DNA of 38,287 nt from Cellvibrionaceae bacterium. Its GTDB lineage: Bacteria > Pseudomonadota > Gammaproteobacteria > Pseudomonadales > Cellvibrionaceae. Below, piece after piece: positions 9,763 to 18,647 of this stretch; within the stretch, counting starts at the first letter, position 1; the number at the start of each line of letters is the position of its first letter. A program made the position numbers and the translations under genes. The stretch covers positions 1-38,287 of the forward strand of contig JAOXRT010000089.1 in NCBI GenBank assembly GCA_025800365.1. The letters are read 5' to 3'. The notes beneath the pieces were generated by a model that saw nothing but the letters and a program-made list of their open reading frames with translations, did not search any database and was not told the origin of the DNA.

Positions 9763-10911
9763 CTATTGGATTCGGTAAGCGACCAACTCCCCGCTATTAC
9801 CGTACACATAGAGCAGACCATCACCACTGATCATGCTAGCGCGAACACCGTCGCCATCAACCTTTTCGCGAGCTACAAAACGACCATCTTCACGATCCAA
9901 TATATGGATATAGCCCTCAAAGTCAGTGACCGCCACATAACCGCCAATGGCATGCGGAGCGCCCAGCTCACGGCGTAACATATTATCGTTTTCCCAAACC
10001 TGCTCACCATTACCACTGTTAAGTGCGCGCACTCGATCGTCAGCAGAGGAAACGTAAATATTACCGTGCAAAGAGCTGATATCTTTGTGACTGGAAGAGT
10101 CTGCCGCCCACATTGGACGACCATTGCTACGATTAATCGCCATAATGCGACCCTGATAGGCCGATGCGTAGATAATATTACCTTGCAGTAGTGGCGTAGC
10201 ATCAATATCAACAACTCGCTCTAGCTCAGTTTTACCCTGAGGCACGGCAACTCGCTGCTCCCATACTTGCACACCATCAGCCAACCTCAATGCAACAGCT
10301 TTACCTGAAGCAAAACCCGCATAAACTTTATCAGCAAAGATAACAGGGTTCGCCGTACCGCGCAGTGTTAACACCGGAACTGGGTTGTCGTAGCGCCAAA
10401 TTTGCTCGCCATTTTGAGCATTTAAGCCGTATAGGCGACCATCCAAGGTCTGTACAACGACCACCTCACCATTACTCTGTGGCGCTGAAAGAATCTCGCT
10501 GCTTAATTTGGTTTGCCATTGTTCTGAACCATCGTTACGAGATAGCGCATATACTGAGCCCGTGTAACCACCTAGATACAAATTGTTTGGGCCAACACCG
10601 ACTCCGCCTGCTAGTTCCCTGTCCAGATCTTTAGACCAAAGCTCTTTACCTGTTTGGGCATTTAAACTGACCACCTCACCCTCAGAGCCCGCAGCGTACA
10701 AAGTATCACCGTCCAGCGCTGGCGTTAAGCGACTAAAACGTGTGTCTTGACCCGCGCCGATGTCTTTGGACCATACTTCTTTTAGCTCTACTGCAGCTTC
10801 AAAGTCCACCAATTCCATTGGCTCAATATTCACTTCATCAGTAGAGGAACAAGCAGAGATAATTGCTGACATTAGCAGCAATGCTATTGGTTTTTTCATA
10901 TTATTGAGCAT
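9763..10911 (-). CDS. bamB: Outer-membrane assembly lipoprotein BamB
   Basis: BamB is a PQQ-like beta-propeller lipoprotein of the BAM complex that inserts beta-barrels into the outer membrane. From the ATG at 10909-10911 the protein has 382 residues (E. coli 392). The lipobox ISAC puts the lipid on Cys21, with Ser at +2 for outer-membrane targeting. Repeated blade signatures follow (LNAQTGKELWSKDL, LSRNDGSEQWQTKL, LNAQNGEQIWRYDN, INRSNGRPMWAAD, LNSGNGEQVWEND). ATGs also occur at 10917 and 10899. I choose 10911 because AGGA lies five bases upstream. The start overlaps the end of yfgM, so the two are translationally linked. Confidence 0.95.
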   Translation of the reverse strand: MLNNMKKPIALLLMSAIISACSSTDEVNIEPMELVDFEAAVELKEVWSKDIGAGQDTRFSRLTPALDGDTLYAAGSEGEVVSLNAQTGKELWSKDLDRELAGGVGVGPNNLYLGGYTGSVYALSRNDGSEQWQTKLSSEILSAPQSNGEVVVVQTLDGRLYGLNAQNGEQIWRYDNPVPVLTLRGTANPVIFADKVYAGFASGKAVALRLADGVQVWEQRVAVPQGKTELERVVDIDATPLLQGNIIYASAYQGRIMAINRSNGRPMWAADSSSHKDISSLHGNIYVSSADDRVRALNSGNGEQVWENDNMLRRELGAPHAIGGYVAVTDFEGYIHILDREDGRFVAREKVDGDGVRASMISGDGLLYVYGNSGELVAYRIQ

Positions 10912-11575
10912 TCCCATCCTGAGTTGCTGCTACCGGTACGCTAGCGAGTTTTTCCTGTAAAGGTTGGCGTCGAGCAATATCCTCAGCAGCCAATGAATCT
11001 ATCGCCAGCTGATAGGAAGCGCGGGCACGGTCAGCGTCGTTCTGAGCCATATAGATATCGCCGCGAGTTTCTGCGAAAGAGCCAATTACTGCTTGAGTTT
11101 GACCTTTATCCAATGTTGCCAGGGCAGCCGCATTATCACCTTTAGCCGATTGAACTTTAGCGAGTCGCTGGTAAACAATAGGACGTAGCGCTTCGCTAGG
11201 ACCTTGCGCAATCGCTGAGTTTAAATGCGTAGCGGCTAGATCCAACTCATTGGCTTGCACGGCTATCTTGGCCAAAAACAAGTCACCACTAATGCCATAA
11301 AAGCTACCACTGTGCTCATCAACCAACTGTTGAGCCAAAAATTTAGCGGTATTCTTTTGCTCGGCTGTAGGGTTTTGAGGACTGGCGGCTTGTAGCAGCT
11401 CCTCATAAACGACCGAGCCAGCTTCGGCCTGGGCCTGTTGCTTTGTTTGCCAAAATTGAAAACCCGAATAACCCGCAACAATCAACAATGCGGTGGTCAG
11501 CAATGCTTTGCCGTTTTCGTCCCACCAGCGTTTAATGGCTTCTAATTGTTCTTCTTCAGTGAGATGTTCTGCCAC
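10901..11575 (-). CDS. yfgM: Ancillary SecYEG translocon subunit, YfgM family
   Basis: A 224-residue inner-membrane protein with a short cytoplasmic head (LTEEEQLEAIKRWWDENGK), one transmembrane helix at about 24-41 (ALLTTALLIVAGYSGFQFW) and a periplasmic TPR-like helical domain. In E. coli YfgM associates with SecYEG and PpiD and is thought to hand secreted proteins to periplasmic chaperones. It sits between hisS and bamB, the conserved gammaproteobacterial order, and overlaps the bamB start. Its own ATG lies 97 bases past hisS. Confidence 0.93.
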   Translation of the reverse strand: MAEHLTEEEQLEAIKRWWDENGKALLTTALLIVAGYSGFQFWQTKQQAQAEAGSVVYEELLQAASPQNPTAEQKNTAKFLAQQLVDEHSGSFYGISGDLFLAKIAVQANELDLAATHLNSAIAQGPSEALRPIVYQRLAKVQSAKGDNAAALATLDKGQTQAVIGSFAETRGDIYMAQNDADRARASYQLAIDSLAAEDIARRQPLQEKLASVPVAATQDGNAQ

Positions 11576-11665
11576 TGTAACTCCTACTTACCTGCATTCT
11601 GTTTGTTTTTTGCACAAGGCTAAAAGCCAACGCTATAAAGCCCGCTAGACTATCATAAGCAGCTT

Positions 11666-11683
11666 ATAAGCCCTAGGGCTTAT
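11666..11683. repeat. Perfect 18-base palindrome over the hisS stop codon
   Basis: Bases 11666-11683 are a perfect inverted repeat without a loop (core CCCTAGGG) containing the hisS TAG. There is no T-run on either strand, so it is not a standard terminator. It could be a protein-binding site or chance. Confidence 0.6.
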
Positions 11684-12983
11684 TATGGCTTTGACTTAGC
11701 CCTCTAGCGCTAGATAAAGCGGAAACCAAATCAGCTTGGTCCAGCAACTGCTGCTCGCCCTGCCCACGTAAAGGCTTCATAAGCACCTTAGCCTGCTCTA
11801 ACTCTTGATCGCCAAGAATCAGTGCGAAGGCAGCTCCGCTTCGGTCCGCTTTTTTGAGCTGACTTTTAAAACTGCCGCCGCCGCAATGATTGACCACTCG
11901 ACAGCCCGGGAGTTCAGCGCGAACTCGCTCTGCCATATTGGCCGCCGCACACTGAGCCGCATTTGCATCACTGCTAGCCGCCACAATATAGATATCTGCA
12001 GCATTTGGCAGGCTGCCTGGAAACTTATCTAAAGCTTCTAGCAACAGTATTAAACGCTCGACACCCATGGCAAAGCCAACCGCCGTATTCGGTTTACCAC
12101 CTAACTGCTCTATGAGTCCATCATAGCGGCCGCCGGCACAGACGGTTCCCTGAGCGCCCAGCTTATCGGTCACCCATTCAAAAACCGTCTTTGAGTAATA
12201 ATCTAAGCCTCGAACCAATCGAGGGTTTACTTTGAATGGCACACCCGCTTCAGTTAAAAGGCGCTGAACTTGTTCAAAATGCGTGCGCGACTCATCATCC
12301 AAATAATCAGACAAACTAGGAGCGGCGTCTAAAAGCTTTTGCGTGTCAGGGCTTTTGCTATCTAGAATTCGAAGCGGATTACTATCAAGACGACGCTGGC
12401 TATCCTCGTCTAATTGATCTTTTCGCTCACTTAAATAGTCTACCAATGCCGCCTTATAAGATTCACGCGCAGCATTTGAACCCAAGCTATTAATTTCTAA
12501 GGTTAGCGCATCGAGAATACCCAGCTGGCGCCACAAGCTTGCGGTAAGCAACAGTAGCTCTGCATCAATATCAGGCCCCGGCATACCGTAGGCTTCGACA
12601 CCTATTTGATGAAACTGACGCAAACGCCCCTTTTGTGGTCGCTCATAGCGAAACATTGGGCCGGTATACCATAGGCGCTGGGTTTGATTGTACAACAAGC
12701 CGTGCTGCTCACAGGCACGAACACATGAAGCTGTGCCCTCCGGTCGTAACGTTATACTGTCGCCATTGCGATCATCGAAGGTGTACATTTCCTTCTCTAC
12801 AATATCGGTGACTTCGCCAATGGAGCGCTTAAACAAATCAGTAGACTCAACGATCGGAAACCGAATTTCTTGGTAGCCATAACTCGCCACACAGTCTGCT
12901 ACGGTTTTTTCTAGATACTGCCAACGTACAGACTGCTCTGGCAATAAATCATTCATGCCTCGAATGGCTTGGATCTTTTTCAA
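11673..12983 (-). CDS. hisS: Histidyl-tRNA synthetase
   Basis: HisS charges tRNA-His. It is a class II synthetase of 436 residues (E. coli 424). Visible motifs are IRGMNDLLP at the N-terminus, LRPEGTAS (79-86), motif 2 around Arg112 ([18 protein letters not shown]), the histidine-binding loop [12 protein letters not shown] and motif 3 ([16 protein letters not shown]). A C-terminal anticodon-binding domain follows (IYIVAAS to the end). It lies 125 bases downstream of ispG, in the common ispG-hisS-yfgM-bamB-der order. Confidence 0.98.
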   Translation of the reverse strand: MKKIQAIRGMNDLLPEQSVRWQYLEKTVADCVASYGYQEIRFPIVESTDLFKRSIGEVTDIVEKEMYTFDDRNGDSITLRPEGTASCVRACEQHGLLYNQTQRLWYTGPMFRYERPQKGRLRQFHQIGVEAYGMPGPDIDAELLLLTASLWRQLGILDALTLEINSLGSNAARESYKAALVDYLSERKDQLDEDSQRRLDSNPLRILDSKSPDTQKLLDAAPSLSDYLDDESRTHFEQVQRLLTEAGVPFKVNPRLVRGLDYYSKTVFEWVTDKLGAQGTVCAGGRYDGLIEQLGGKPNTAVGFAMGVERLILLLEALDKFPGSLPNAADIYIVAASSDANAAQCAAANMAERVRAELPGCRVVNHCGGGSFKSQLKKADRSGAAFALILGDQELEQAKVLMKPLRGQGEQQLLDQADLVSALSSARGLSQSHNKP

Positions 12984-13108
12984 ACTGCTACCTATCTCTC
13001 TAAAATAAAACTTAGCGTTTTACTGTAATGTTTTTTGTAATGGTGTTTTACGTTGCTGCTACGCTTTAGCGCTTTTCGCTTGCGCTTTAACTAGAACAGT
13101 TTTGCTTG

Positions 13109-14224
13109 CTATACCGATTTAGCAATCAAATCTTTTTCGGCCTCTGCCTTCTCTTCCGCCTTAGCTCGAATAATACGCTCTAGATTGTCTACCAAGTTAT
13201 CTTTACCCAACTTGTGATCAGCCTGACCGTCAATATAAATCGAGTGGCTTGGCGTTCCACCTGCCAAACCTACGTCAGATTCTTTAGCCTCACCCGGACC
13301 GTTTACCACACAACCGATAACTGACACATCCATAGGGGTGCGAATATCGTCTAGGCGCTCTTCTAACTGATTCATGGTGGCAACCACATCGAAGTTCTGG
13401 CGGGAACAACTTGGGCAAGCGATAAAGTTAATCCCTTTCGCGCGTAGCTTTAGGCTTTTTAAAATATCCCAACCTACTTTAACTTCTTCGATTGGGTCGG
13501 CAGCCAGAGAAACCCTCAAGGTATCACCAATGCCATCCATCAATAACATGCCTAAGCCCACAGCTGACTTTACGGTTCCAGATCGAAGACCACCCGCTTC
13601 AGTAATCCCCAAATGGAGGGGTTGCTCAATCTGCGTCGCCAACTGTCGATAGGCCGCAACAGCCATAAAAACATCAGACGCTTTTACACTGACTTTAAAA
13701 TCCTGGAAGTTCATCTTGTCCAGAATATCAACATGACGTAAGGCCGATTCCACGATGGCCTCCGGCGTCGGTTCGCCATATTTTTTTTGTAAATCTTTTT
13801 CCAATGAGCCAGCATTAACCCCGATGCGAATCGGTATATTTAGGTCTCTTGCTTTCTCAACAACCGCAGTAATACGTTTCTCTCTACCGATATTGCCAGG
13901 GTTAATTCGCAAACAGTCCACGCCTAAATCGGCAACACGAAGCGCAATACGATAATCAAAATGAATATCTGCAACCAAAGGCAAGGTCACCGCTTTACGA
14001 ATCTCACCAAAAGCTTCAGCCGCATCTAAAGTTGGTACAGACACCCTGACTATATCAGCGCCTGCATCTTGCAAGCCTTGTATCTGAGCTACGGTAGCAT
14101 TTACATCACAGGTATTGGTATTTGTCATACTCTGCACCGAAATGGGTGCATCACCGCCTACGGCTACATCGCCAACCATAATCTGTCTAGATTTACGGCG
14201 TTTAATTGGGGATTCAAAGTGCAT
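13109..14224 (-). CDS. ispG: 4-hydroxy-3-methylbut-2-enyl-diphosphate synthase (IspG/GcpE)
   Basis: IspG performs the reductive ring opening of MEcPP to HMBPP, the penultimate step of the MEP isoprenoid pathway. The 371-residue protein has an N-terminal TIM barrel ([40 protein letters not shown]). The C-terminal [4Fe-4S] domain carries ligands Cys270, Cys273 (ACPSCSRQ), Cys305 (GCVVNGPGE) and Glu312, at the same numbers as in E. coli IspG. Its cluster depends on the isc operon in this window. It starts 13 bases after the rodZ stop, so it is probably co-transcribed with rodZ and pilF. Confidence 0.98.
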   Translation of the reverse strand: MHFESPIKRRKSRQIMVGDVAVGGDAPISVQSMTNTNTCDVNATVAQIQGLQDAGADIVRVSVPTLDAAEAFGEIRKAVTLPLVADIHFDYRIALRVADLGVDCLRINPGNIGREKRITAVVEKARDLNIPIRIGVNAGSLEKDLQKKYGEPTPEAIVESALRHVDILDKMNFQDFKVSVKASDVFMAVAAYRQLATQIEQPLHLGITEAGGLRSGTVKSAVGLGMLLMDGIGDTLRVSLAADPIEEVKVGWDILKSLKLRAKGINFIACPSCSRQNFDVVATMNQLEERLDDIRTPMDVSVIGCVVNGPGEAKESDVGLAGGTPSHSIYIDGQADHKLGKDNLVDNLERIIRAKAEEKAEAEKDLIAKSV

Positions 14225-14237
14225 ATTGTTTACTTAA

Positions 14238-15242
14238 TTATGGAATAGTTATCGCTAGGGTTTTACGACCGGCTCTGGCTTGCAAAGGCACAGCTTCACC
14301 ATCGATTTTCAGCGACACCGCCCTAACGTTACCAAAGTTCATTCTAAACGGCGGCTGTCCTTGCAAGCGTAATTCTTGTCCAGCCTGTTTAGTATTGCTG
14401 TATAAGCGTTTTCCTGTCGCATCCCGGACTTGCAACCAACAACTATCAGAAAAGGTGAACACTAAGGATTTCTCACCAGGGCTCAATGACGGCTCAGCTG
14501 CACCTTCAAGCGGGGTTTCCAAAGTGCCTGCCTGGGAAGTCAGCTCAGTGGAATTGTTAGTATTCTCTTGAGCTTGGATGCTTGTTTCAGCAGTTTTAAC
14601 GAGAGGCGGCTCATTAGCTAGCTCTGTAGAATTATTTACGAGCTCTTTCGTAGGCACTTCACCAATGCCTGATAATTTTTCAGACTCAGCGCCTTTAGGC
14701 TCTTGAGCGACGACACCCTTAACTTGACCACTATTTGCTGAGCTTTCGATCGACTCAACGTTATCGAGCGGACTAGACTCTACTAGCGGGGCTTTAGTGG
14801 TCTGCGCTTTAGCGCTTTTGACCTGCTCAGACTCCCCACCCACTTTCTGGTACACATACCAAGAGCCGCAAACAAGCAGCAATATCGCAGGGATAATCAA
14901 CACTAATTTAGATTTAGGCTTAGCTTCAGCTCTCAGAGTTTCAGCTGGAGCTTGATTGTCTTTATGGGGATTTTCGACCTCACAAAAAGCGTCATACTCT
15001 GCCAGCAAAATATCGATATCGAGCTGTAAAACACGCGCCGCGTTACGCAAATAACCGCGCACAAATGTTTCGGTGCCAGCCTGCTCAAACTGATTAGACT
15101 CGATAAGATGAAGCTTATGTTTGGTAATCTTTAGCTCGGCCGCTAAATCTTCTGAACTGATTCCAAGTTGCTCGCGAGCGTAAAGAATAATTGCTCCAGG
15201 ACCTGGAGCCTCAGTTTCTCTGGGGGATTCAAGCTCGGTCAT
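14238..15242 (-). CDS. rodZ: Cytoskeleton protein RodZ
   Basis: RodZ links MreB filaments to the cell-wall elongation machinery. The 334-residue protein has an N-terminal Xre-type helix-turn-helix (LREQ-like YAREQLGISSEDLAAELKI, about 20-85). A single transmembrane helix follows at about 112-131 (LVLIIPAILLLVCGSWYV), then a Ser/Thr/Glu-rich periplasmic linker and a C-terminal DUF4115 beta domain (CWLQVRDATGKRLY, PFRMNFGNVRAV). Its ATG shares a base with the pilF stop (TAATG at 15244-15240), indicating translational coupling. Linker length is variable in this family. Confidence 0.95.
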   Translation of the reverse strand: MTELESPRETEAPGPGAIILYAREQLGISSEDLAAELKITKHKLHLIESNQFEQAGTETFVRGYLRNAARVLQLDIDILLAEYDAFCEVENPHKDNQAPAETLRAEAKPKSKLVLIIPAILLLVCGSWYVYQKVGGESEQVKSAKAQTTKAPLVESSPLDNVESIESSANSGQVKGVVAQEPKGAESEKLSGIGEVPTKELVNNSTELANEPPLVKTAETSIQAQENTNNSTELTSQAGTLETPLEGAAEPSLSPGEKSLVFTFSDSCWLQVRDATGKRLYSNTKQAGQELRLQGQPPFRMNFGNVRAVSLKIDGEAVPLQARAGRKTLAITIP

Positions 15243-16009
15243 TAGCGTTTACCCGTCAAAGAATTCCCCTGCAGCGGTTTGCCATTAGGGAACATATTTT
15301 TCAGTTTTAAGCGAGCACTAGATTCACGGTTTTTATCACCTAAAACCTTAGCTAATTCCAGCTCCATTTGCACAGAGCGTGGTGAAATTGGTGACACTTG
15401 GTGATACTGATCTAGTAATCTTAGCGCTGCTCTATACTCGGTCTTTTCATAGGCAATTCCCGCTAACTCTAGATAAGGTCGCGGCATGTTCGGATTCAAA
15501 GTTATAGAACGCACAAAGGCTTTTTCAGCAGCTTCAACATTACCCAAAGAAAGCTGAGTCAATCCAACATTATTAAAAGCGAGCGGACGGCGATCATAAT
15601 TAAGATCTTGCGCAGCGCTTTGAAAGTGAATCAAGGCTTCACTGAAGCGCTTCTTGCCATACAAAAAAGAACCGTAGTTATTGCGAGCTTGAGAAAGGCT
15701 ACCATCTAAACGAATAGCTTTTTTATAGAATCGTTCAGCGTTCTCGTCGTCACCTTCACGTAACATAAGCGCCGCCAAACCACTATAGGCACCGGCAGAA
15801 TCCGGATCAATTTTCAGAGCTTTGTTAAGGTGGAAGCGTGATGAATCTAAATTGTTTTGACGCAAATACTGTAGACCTAGACGAATATGTGTCTCTTTCG
15901 CCTTTTCCATATTTGGCTTTTTAGGCTCTCGGTCATAAGTAGTGACGCAAGCTGTCAAGCTCAACAACAGCCAACTTGTTATGGTGGTTTTTACGAGGCT
16001 GCGAATCAT
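15242..16009 (-). CDS. pilF: Type IV pilus biogenesis lipoprotein PilF/PilW
   Basis: PilF (PilW) is the outer-membrane pilotin that promotes assembly of the PilQ secretin. The 255-residue protein has a signal peptide with lipobox LTAC (Cys21), followed by tandem TPR units from about residue 40 (AYSGLAALMLREGDDENAER, ARNNYGSFLYGKKRFSEALI, AFNNVGLTQLSLGNVEAAE, YLELAGIAYEKTEYRAALR). It lies between rlmN (14-base gap) and rodZ (one-base overlap), as in Pseudomonas. Its presence implies that the organism makes type IV pili, although no other pil gene is in the window. Confidence 0.95.
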   Translation of the reverse strand: MIRSLVKTTITSWLLLSLTACVTTYDREPKKPNMEKAKETHIRLGLQYLRQNNLDSSRFHLNKALKIDPDSAGAYSGLAALMLREGDDENAERFYKKAIRLDGSLSQARNNYGSFLYGKKRFSEALIHFQSAAQDLNYDRRPLAFNNVGLTQLSLGNVEAAEKAFVRSITLNPNMPRPYLELAGIAYEKTEYRAALRLLDQYHQVSPISPRSVQMELELAKVLGDKNRESSARLKLKNMFPNGKPLQGNSLTGKR

Positions 16010-16023
16010 TTTATATTCCGGTT

Positions 16024-17163
16024 CTATACGTTATTAATAATTCGGACTGCTTGCTCTTGGTATCTCTGCGAACGGCGAGTACGGTCATTTACATTACCAG
16101 CCAACTGGCCGCAAGCGGCATCAATATCATCCCCACGAGTCGTCCGCACCGTGGTGATGTAGCCCTCTTCCGTTAGTATGTCTTGGAATCGTCGCAAGCT
16201 ATTATTGCTTACGCGCTTGTAATCAGACATTGGAAACGGATTAAAAGGGATCAGATTAATTTTGACCGGAATATCTCGCAATAGTTGCGCCAACTCACGA
16301 GCGTGCTCCGGACGGTCATTTACATGATCGATAAGTGTATATTCGATGGTGATTTTACGTCGATTATCGGGCAAATTATCAATATAGCGCTTAGCACTAT
16401 CCAATAACATGGCGATGGGATACTTTTTATTGATAGGCACCAACTCATTACGCAGCTCATCATTCGGCGCGTGCAAAGAGATCGCCAAGCAAGCATCGGT
16501 TAGACCATCGAGCTTATCGAGTGCGGGTACCACGCCCGAGGTACTTAAAGTGACTCGGCGTTTTGAAATTCCGTAACAATTATCGTGCATCATCAGATTC
16601 ATTGAATCGACGACGTTGTCAAAGTTGAGTAATGGCTCGCCCATCCCCATCATAACGACATTGGTGATTTTTCTTGGGCGGTCTTCACCAAATTGACCGA
16701 AAGATTTTGCCGCAATCCATACTTGGCCAATGATCTCGGCCGCTGTCAAATCGCGATTAAAACCCTGTTTACCGGTAGAGCAAAAGCTGCAATCTAAGGA
16801 GCAGCCTACTTGAGATGAAACACACAAGGTGCCACGCTCACCATCCGGTATAAATACTGTCTCGATGGCGCTACCACCCCTAACCTTAATCAGAAATTTG
16901 CGAGTTCCATCAGCAGAATCTAACTGCTGCATCACCTCAGGGGCTTTAATTTCAGCCTTAGCGGCCAGTTTGGAACGCAATGCTTTGCTGATATTGGTCA
17001 TCTCATCAAATGAATCCACACCCATTTGGTGGATCCACTTGAGAACCTGCGCCGCACGAAAGCGCTTTTCACCCATTTCTTCAAAAAAGGCTTCCAGCTT
17101 TTGCTGAGACAAACCCAGCAAATTAACTTTTTCGACAGTATTTTCGGACGGCGTCAGGGACAT
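16024..17163 (-). CDS. rlmN: Dual-specificity 23S rRNA/tRNA adenine-C2 methyltransferase RlmN
   Basis: RlmN is a radical-SAM enzyme that makes 2-methyladenosine in 23S rRNA (A2503) and in some tRNAs. The 379-residue protein has the CxxxCxxC cluster motif (Cys121, Cys125, Cys128 in [12 protein letters not shown]). The catalytic pair is Cys114 (TLCVSSQ) and the methylatable Cys351 (IDAACGQLA). Other conserved stretches are GMGEPLLN and [14 protein letters not shown] directly precedes the ATG at 17163; the ATG is preferred. It follows ndk by 17 bases. Its [4Fe-4S] cluster links it functionally to the neighbouring isc genes. Confidence 0.97.
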   Translation of the reverse strand: MSLTPSENTVEKVNLLGLSQQKLEAFFEEMGEKRFRAAQVLKWIHQMGVDSFDEMTNISKALRSKLAAKAEIKAPEVMQQLDSADGTRKFLIKVRGGSAIETVFIPDGERGTLCVSSQVGCSLDCSFCSTGKQGFNRDLTAAEIIGQVWIAAKSFGQFGEDRPRKITNVVMMGMGEPLLNFDNVVDSMNLMMHDNCYGISKRRVTLSTSGVVPALDKLDGLTDACLAISLHAPNDELRNELVPINKKYPIAMLLDSAKRYIDNLPDNRRKITIEYTLIDHVNDRPEHARELAQLLRDIPVKINLIPFNPFPMSDYKRVSNNSLRRFQDILTEEGYITTVRTTRGDDIDAACGQLAGNVNDRTRRSQRYQEQAVRIINNV

Positions 17164-17180
17164 CAATCTACTACCTAAAC

Positions 17181-17606
17181 TTAGCGGCCGCAGATTTCGT
17201 CAGCAGCGAAGAAGTAAGCTACTTCGCGCTCAGCAGATGCTGCAGAATCAGAACCGTGTACAGCGTTGGCATCGATGCTCTGAGCGAAATCAGCACGGAT
17301 AGTACCAGCGTCAGCTTCTTGAGGGTTAGTAGCGCCCATCAATTCACGGTTTTTAGCAATAGCGCCTTCGCCTTCTAATACCTGTACAACAACAGGACCA
17401 GAGGTCATGAAAGAAACCAAGTCACCAAAGAAAGGACGCTCTTTGTGCTCAGCGTAGAAACCACCAGCTTTTTCGTCGTCCAACTGAACCATTTTCATAG
17501 CGACAATCTTCAGGTCTGCAGCTTCAAAACGAGCGTTGATCTGACCGATTACGTTTTTTGCTACAGCATCTGGCTTGATGATGGAAAGAGTGCGTTCTAC
17601 CGCCAT
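17181..17606 (-). CDS. ndk: Nucleoside diphosphate kinase
   Basis: Ndk transfers the gamma-phosphate of ATP to NDPs and dNDPs through a phosphohistidine. The 141-residue protein shows the full family pattern: [12 protein letters not shown] at the N-terminus, [30 protein letters not shown], and NAVHGSDS with catalytic His117, the same number as in E. coli. GGAG lies eight bases before the ATG at 17606. It heads the ndk-rlmN-pilF-rodZ-ispG run and is preceded by an unusually long upstream region holding a candidate promoter at 17873-17900. Confidence 0.98.
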   Translation of the reverse strand: MAVERTLSIIKPDAVAKNVIGQINARFEAADLKIVAMKMVQLDDEKAGGFYAEHKERPFFGDLVSFMTSGPVVVQVLEGEGAIAKNRELMGATNPQEADAGTIRADFAQSIDANAVHGSDSAASAEREVAYFFAADEICGR

Positions 17607-17812
17607 GAGTTAATCTCCAAAAATAAATGAATAAAATTCTTAAAACCGCAGAATCCACTGCCGACCCAATTTAGTCGTTTTACAAGAATCCATACGGAAA
17701 ACCCGCGACTTGCCAGCTAGGCATTAGCCACGGGTTTAGATCTGTTGGGAGCCGACTTGCCCTGCTTGGCAGCCTGCTCAGCGGCGGACTCTATGTTACT
17801 GATCTATATAAT

Positions 17813-17836
17813 CATTTTTCAGTTTTATGAAAAATG
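17813..17836. repeat. Inverted repeat / hairpin in ndk leader
   Basis: Perfect 9-bp arms (CATTTTTCA and TGAAAAATG) flank a 6-base loop. It lies 37 bases downstream of the candidate -10 on the minus strand, so it would be in the 5' leader of the ndk transcript. The stem is AT-rich and lacks a terminal T-run. Confidence 0.6.
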
Positions 17837-17872
17837 GCAGAAACCCAGAGCCCTGTATCTACAGAGGCGCCG

Positions 17873-17900
17873 ATTATACACCCCTGAGGACAGCGGTTAA
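17873..17900 (-). promoter_or_regulatory. Candidate promoter for ndk operon
   Basis: Minus strand: -35 TTAACC (17900-17895), 16-base spacer, perfect -10 TATAAT (17878-17873) preceded by TG. It would produce a leader of about 260 bases before the ndk ATG. Confidence 0.45.
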
Positions 17901-18050
17901 ATAGCTTAAGATCGCGTAAAAGCACCTATTTTCACACTAAATGACTTCAAAGCGAGCCTTATAAGGCGCAAAATCACCGCGTGTAAGCTATTTTTTGATT
18001 CTAGCGCGCTTTTGGCCCACCAAAGGCCCTGGCGCAACCTATATGAAAAG

Positions 18051-18257
18051 CTAGTCGCTCGCCTCTTCTATCCAGGCCGCCTGTATCGCTTCCAGTATCT
18101 TTTCCCCACAACGCTCAGGCTGATCATTAAAGCCTTCAAGCGCCATAACCCAGTTACGTAAATCAACAAAGTTCACATACTGCGGGTCCACATCTGGGTG
18201 CGCATCATAAAGCTCAATGGCGATATCGCTCACATCTGTCCAACGTAAATCCAACAT
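18051..18257 (-). CDS. iscX: Iron-sulfur assembly protein IscX
   Basis: A 68-residue acidic protein matching IscX (YfhJ) throughout: LRWTDVSDIAIELYDAHPDVDP, YVNFVDLRNWVMALEGFND and EKILEAIQAAWIEE. IscX binds IscS and iron and modulates the rate of cluster assembly. It is the last gene of the isc operon, nine bases after fdx. No clear intrinsic terminator follows it. Confidence 0.97.
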   Translation of the reverse strand: MLDLRWTDVSDIAIELYDAHPDVDPQYVNFVDLRNWVMALEGFNDQPERCGEKILEAIQAAWIEEASD

Positions 18258-18266
18258 AGCGCCCCC

Positions 18267-18605
18267 TTAGTGATGCTCTGAAACCTGATTAATGGTGTAT
18301 TTTGGAATTTCGACAACCAAATCCTCATCCGCAACCAAGGCTTGGCAGCCTAGGCGAGAGTCCGGTTCGAGGCCCCAGGCCTTATCGAGGTAGTCATCCT
18401 CCAGCTCATCAGCCTCTTCTAGAGAGTCGTAGCCTTCACGAACCACCACATGACAGGTGGTACATGCACAGCTCTTTTCACAGGCATGCTCAATTTCGAT
18501 ACCGTTGCGGAGTGCCGCATCAACAATGCTTTCGCCTTTCTCAGCGTCAACCTCTGCGCCCTCAGGGCAAATTTCTTCATGGGGTAAAAATACTATCTTA
18601 GGCAT
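18267..18605 (-). CDS. fdx: [2Fe-2S] ferredoxin, isc type
   Basis: This 112-residue adrenodoxin-type ferredoxin supplies electrons for cluster assembly on IscU. Ligands Cys42, Cys48 and Cys51 lie in EHACEKSCACTTCHVVVREG and Cys87 in SRLGCQALV, the same positions as in E. coli Fdx; Cys46 is the extra conserved non-ligand Cys. It sits between hscA and iscX in standard isc order. Confidence 0.98.
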   Translation of the reverse strand: MPKIVFLPHEEICPEGAEVDAEKGESIVDAALRNGIEIEHACEKSCACTTCHVVVREGYDSLEEADELEDDYLDKAWGLEPDSRLGCQALVADEDLVVEIPKYTINQVSEHH

Positions 18606-18647
18606 AAATCACACTCACTAAACTCTTCAGTAGCGACCAATTAGCAA

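Larger units (their letters stand above)
17607..18050. other. 443-base non-genic region upstream of ndk
   Basis: No standard gene is visible between iscX and ndk. The stretch contains a candidate minus-strand promoter (17873-17900), a 9-bp inverted repeat (17813-17821 with 17828-17836), a direct repeat of CGACTTGCC (17706-17714 and 17753-17761), and a coding-like frame without a canonical start (17717-17803). In Pseudomonas, as I recall it, ndk and iscX lie close together, so the spacer is notable. Confidence 0.6.

Noticed and set aside
18302-18601. 99-codon open frame on the plus strand across fdx
   Set aside because: It is the antisense shadow of the ferredoxin gene; its His/Pro/Arg-rich composition is typical of such shadows.
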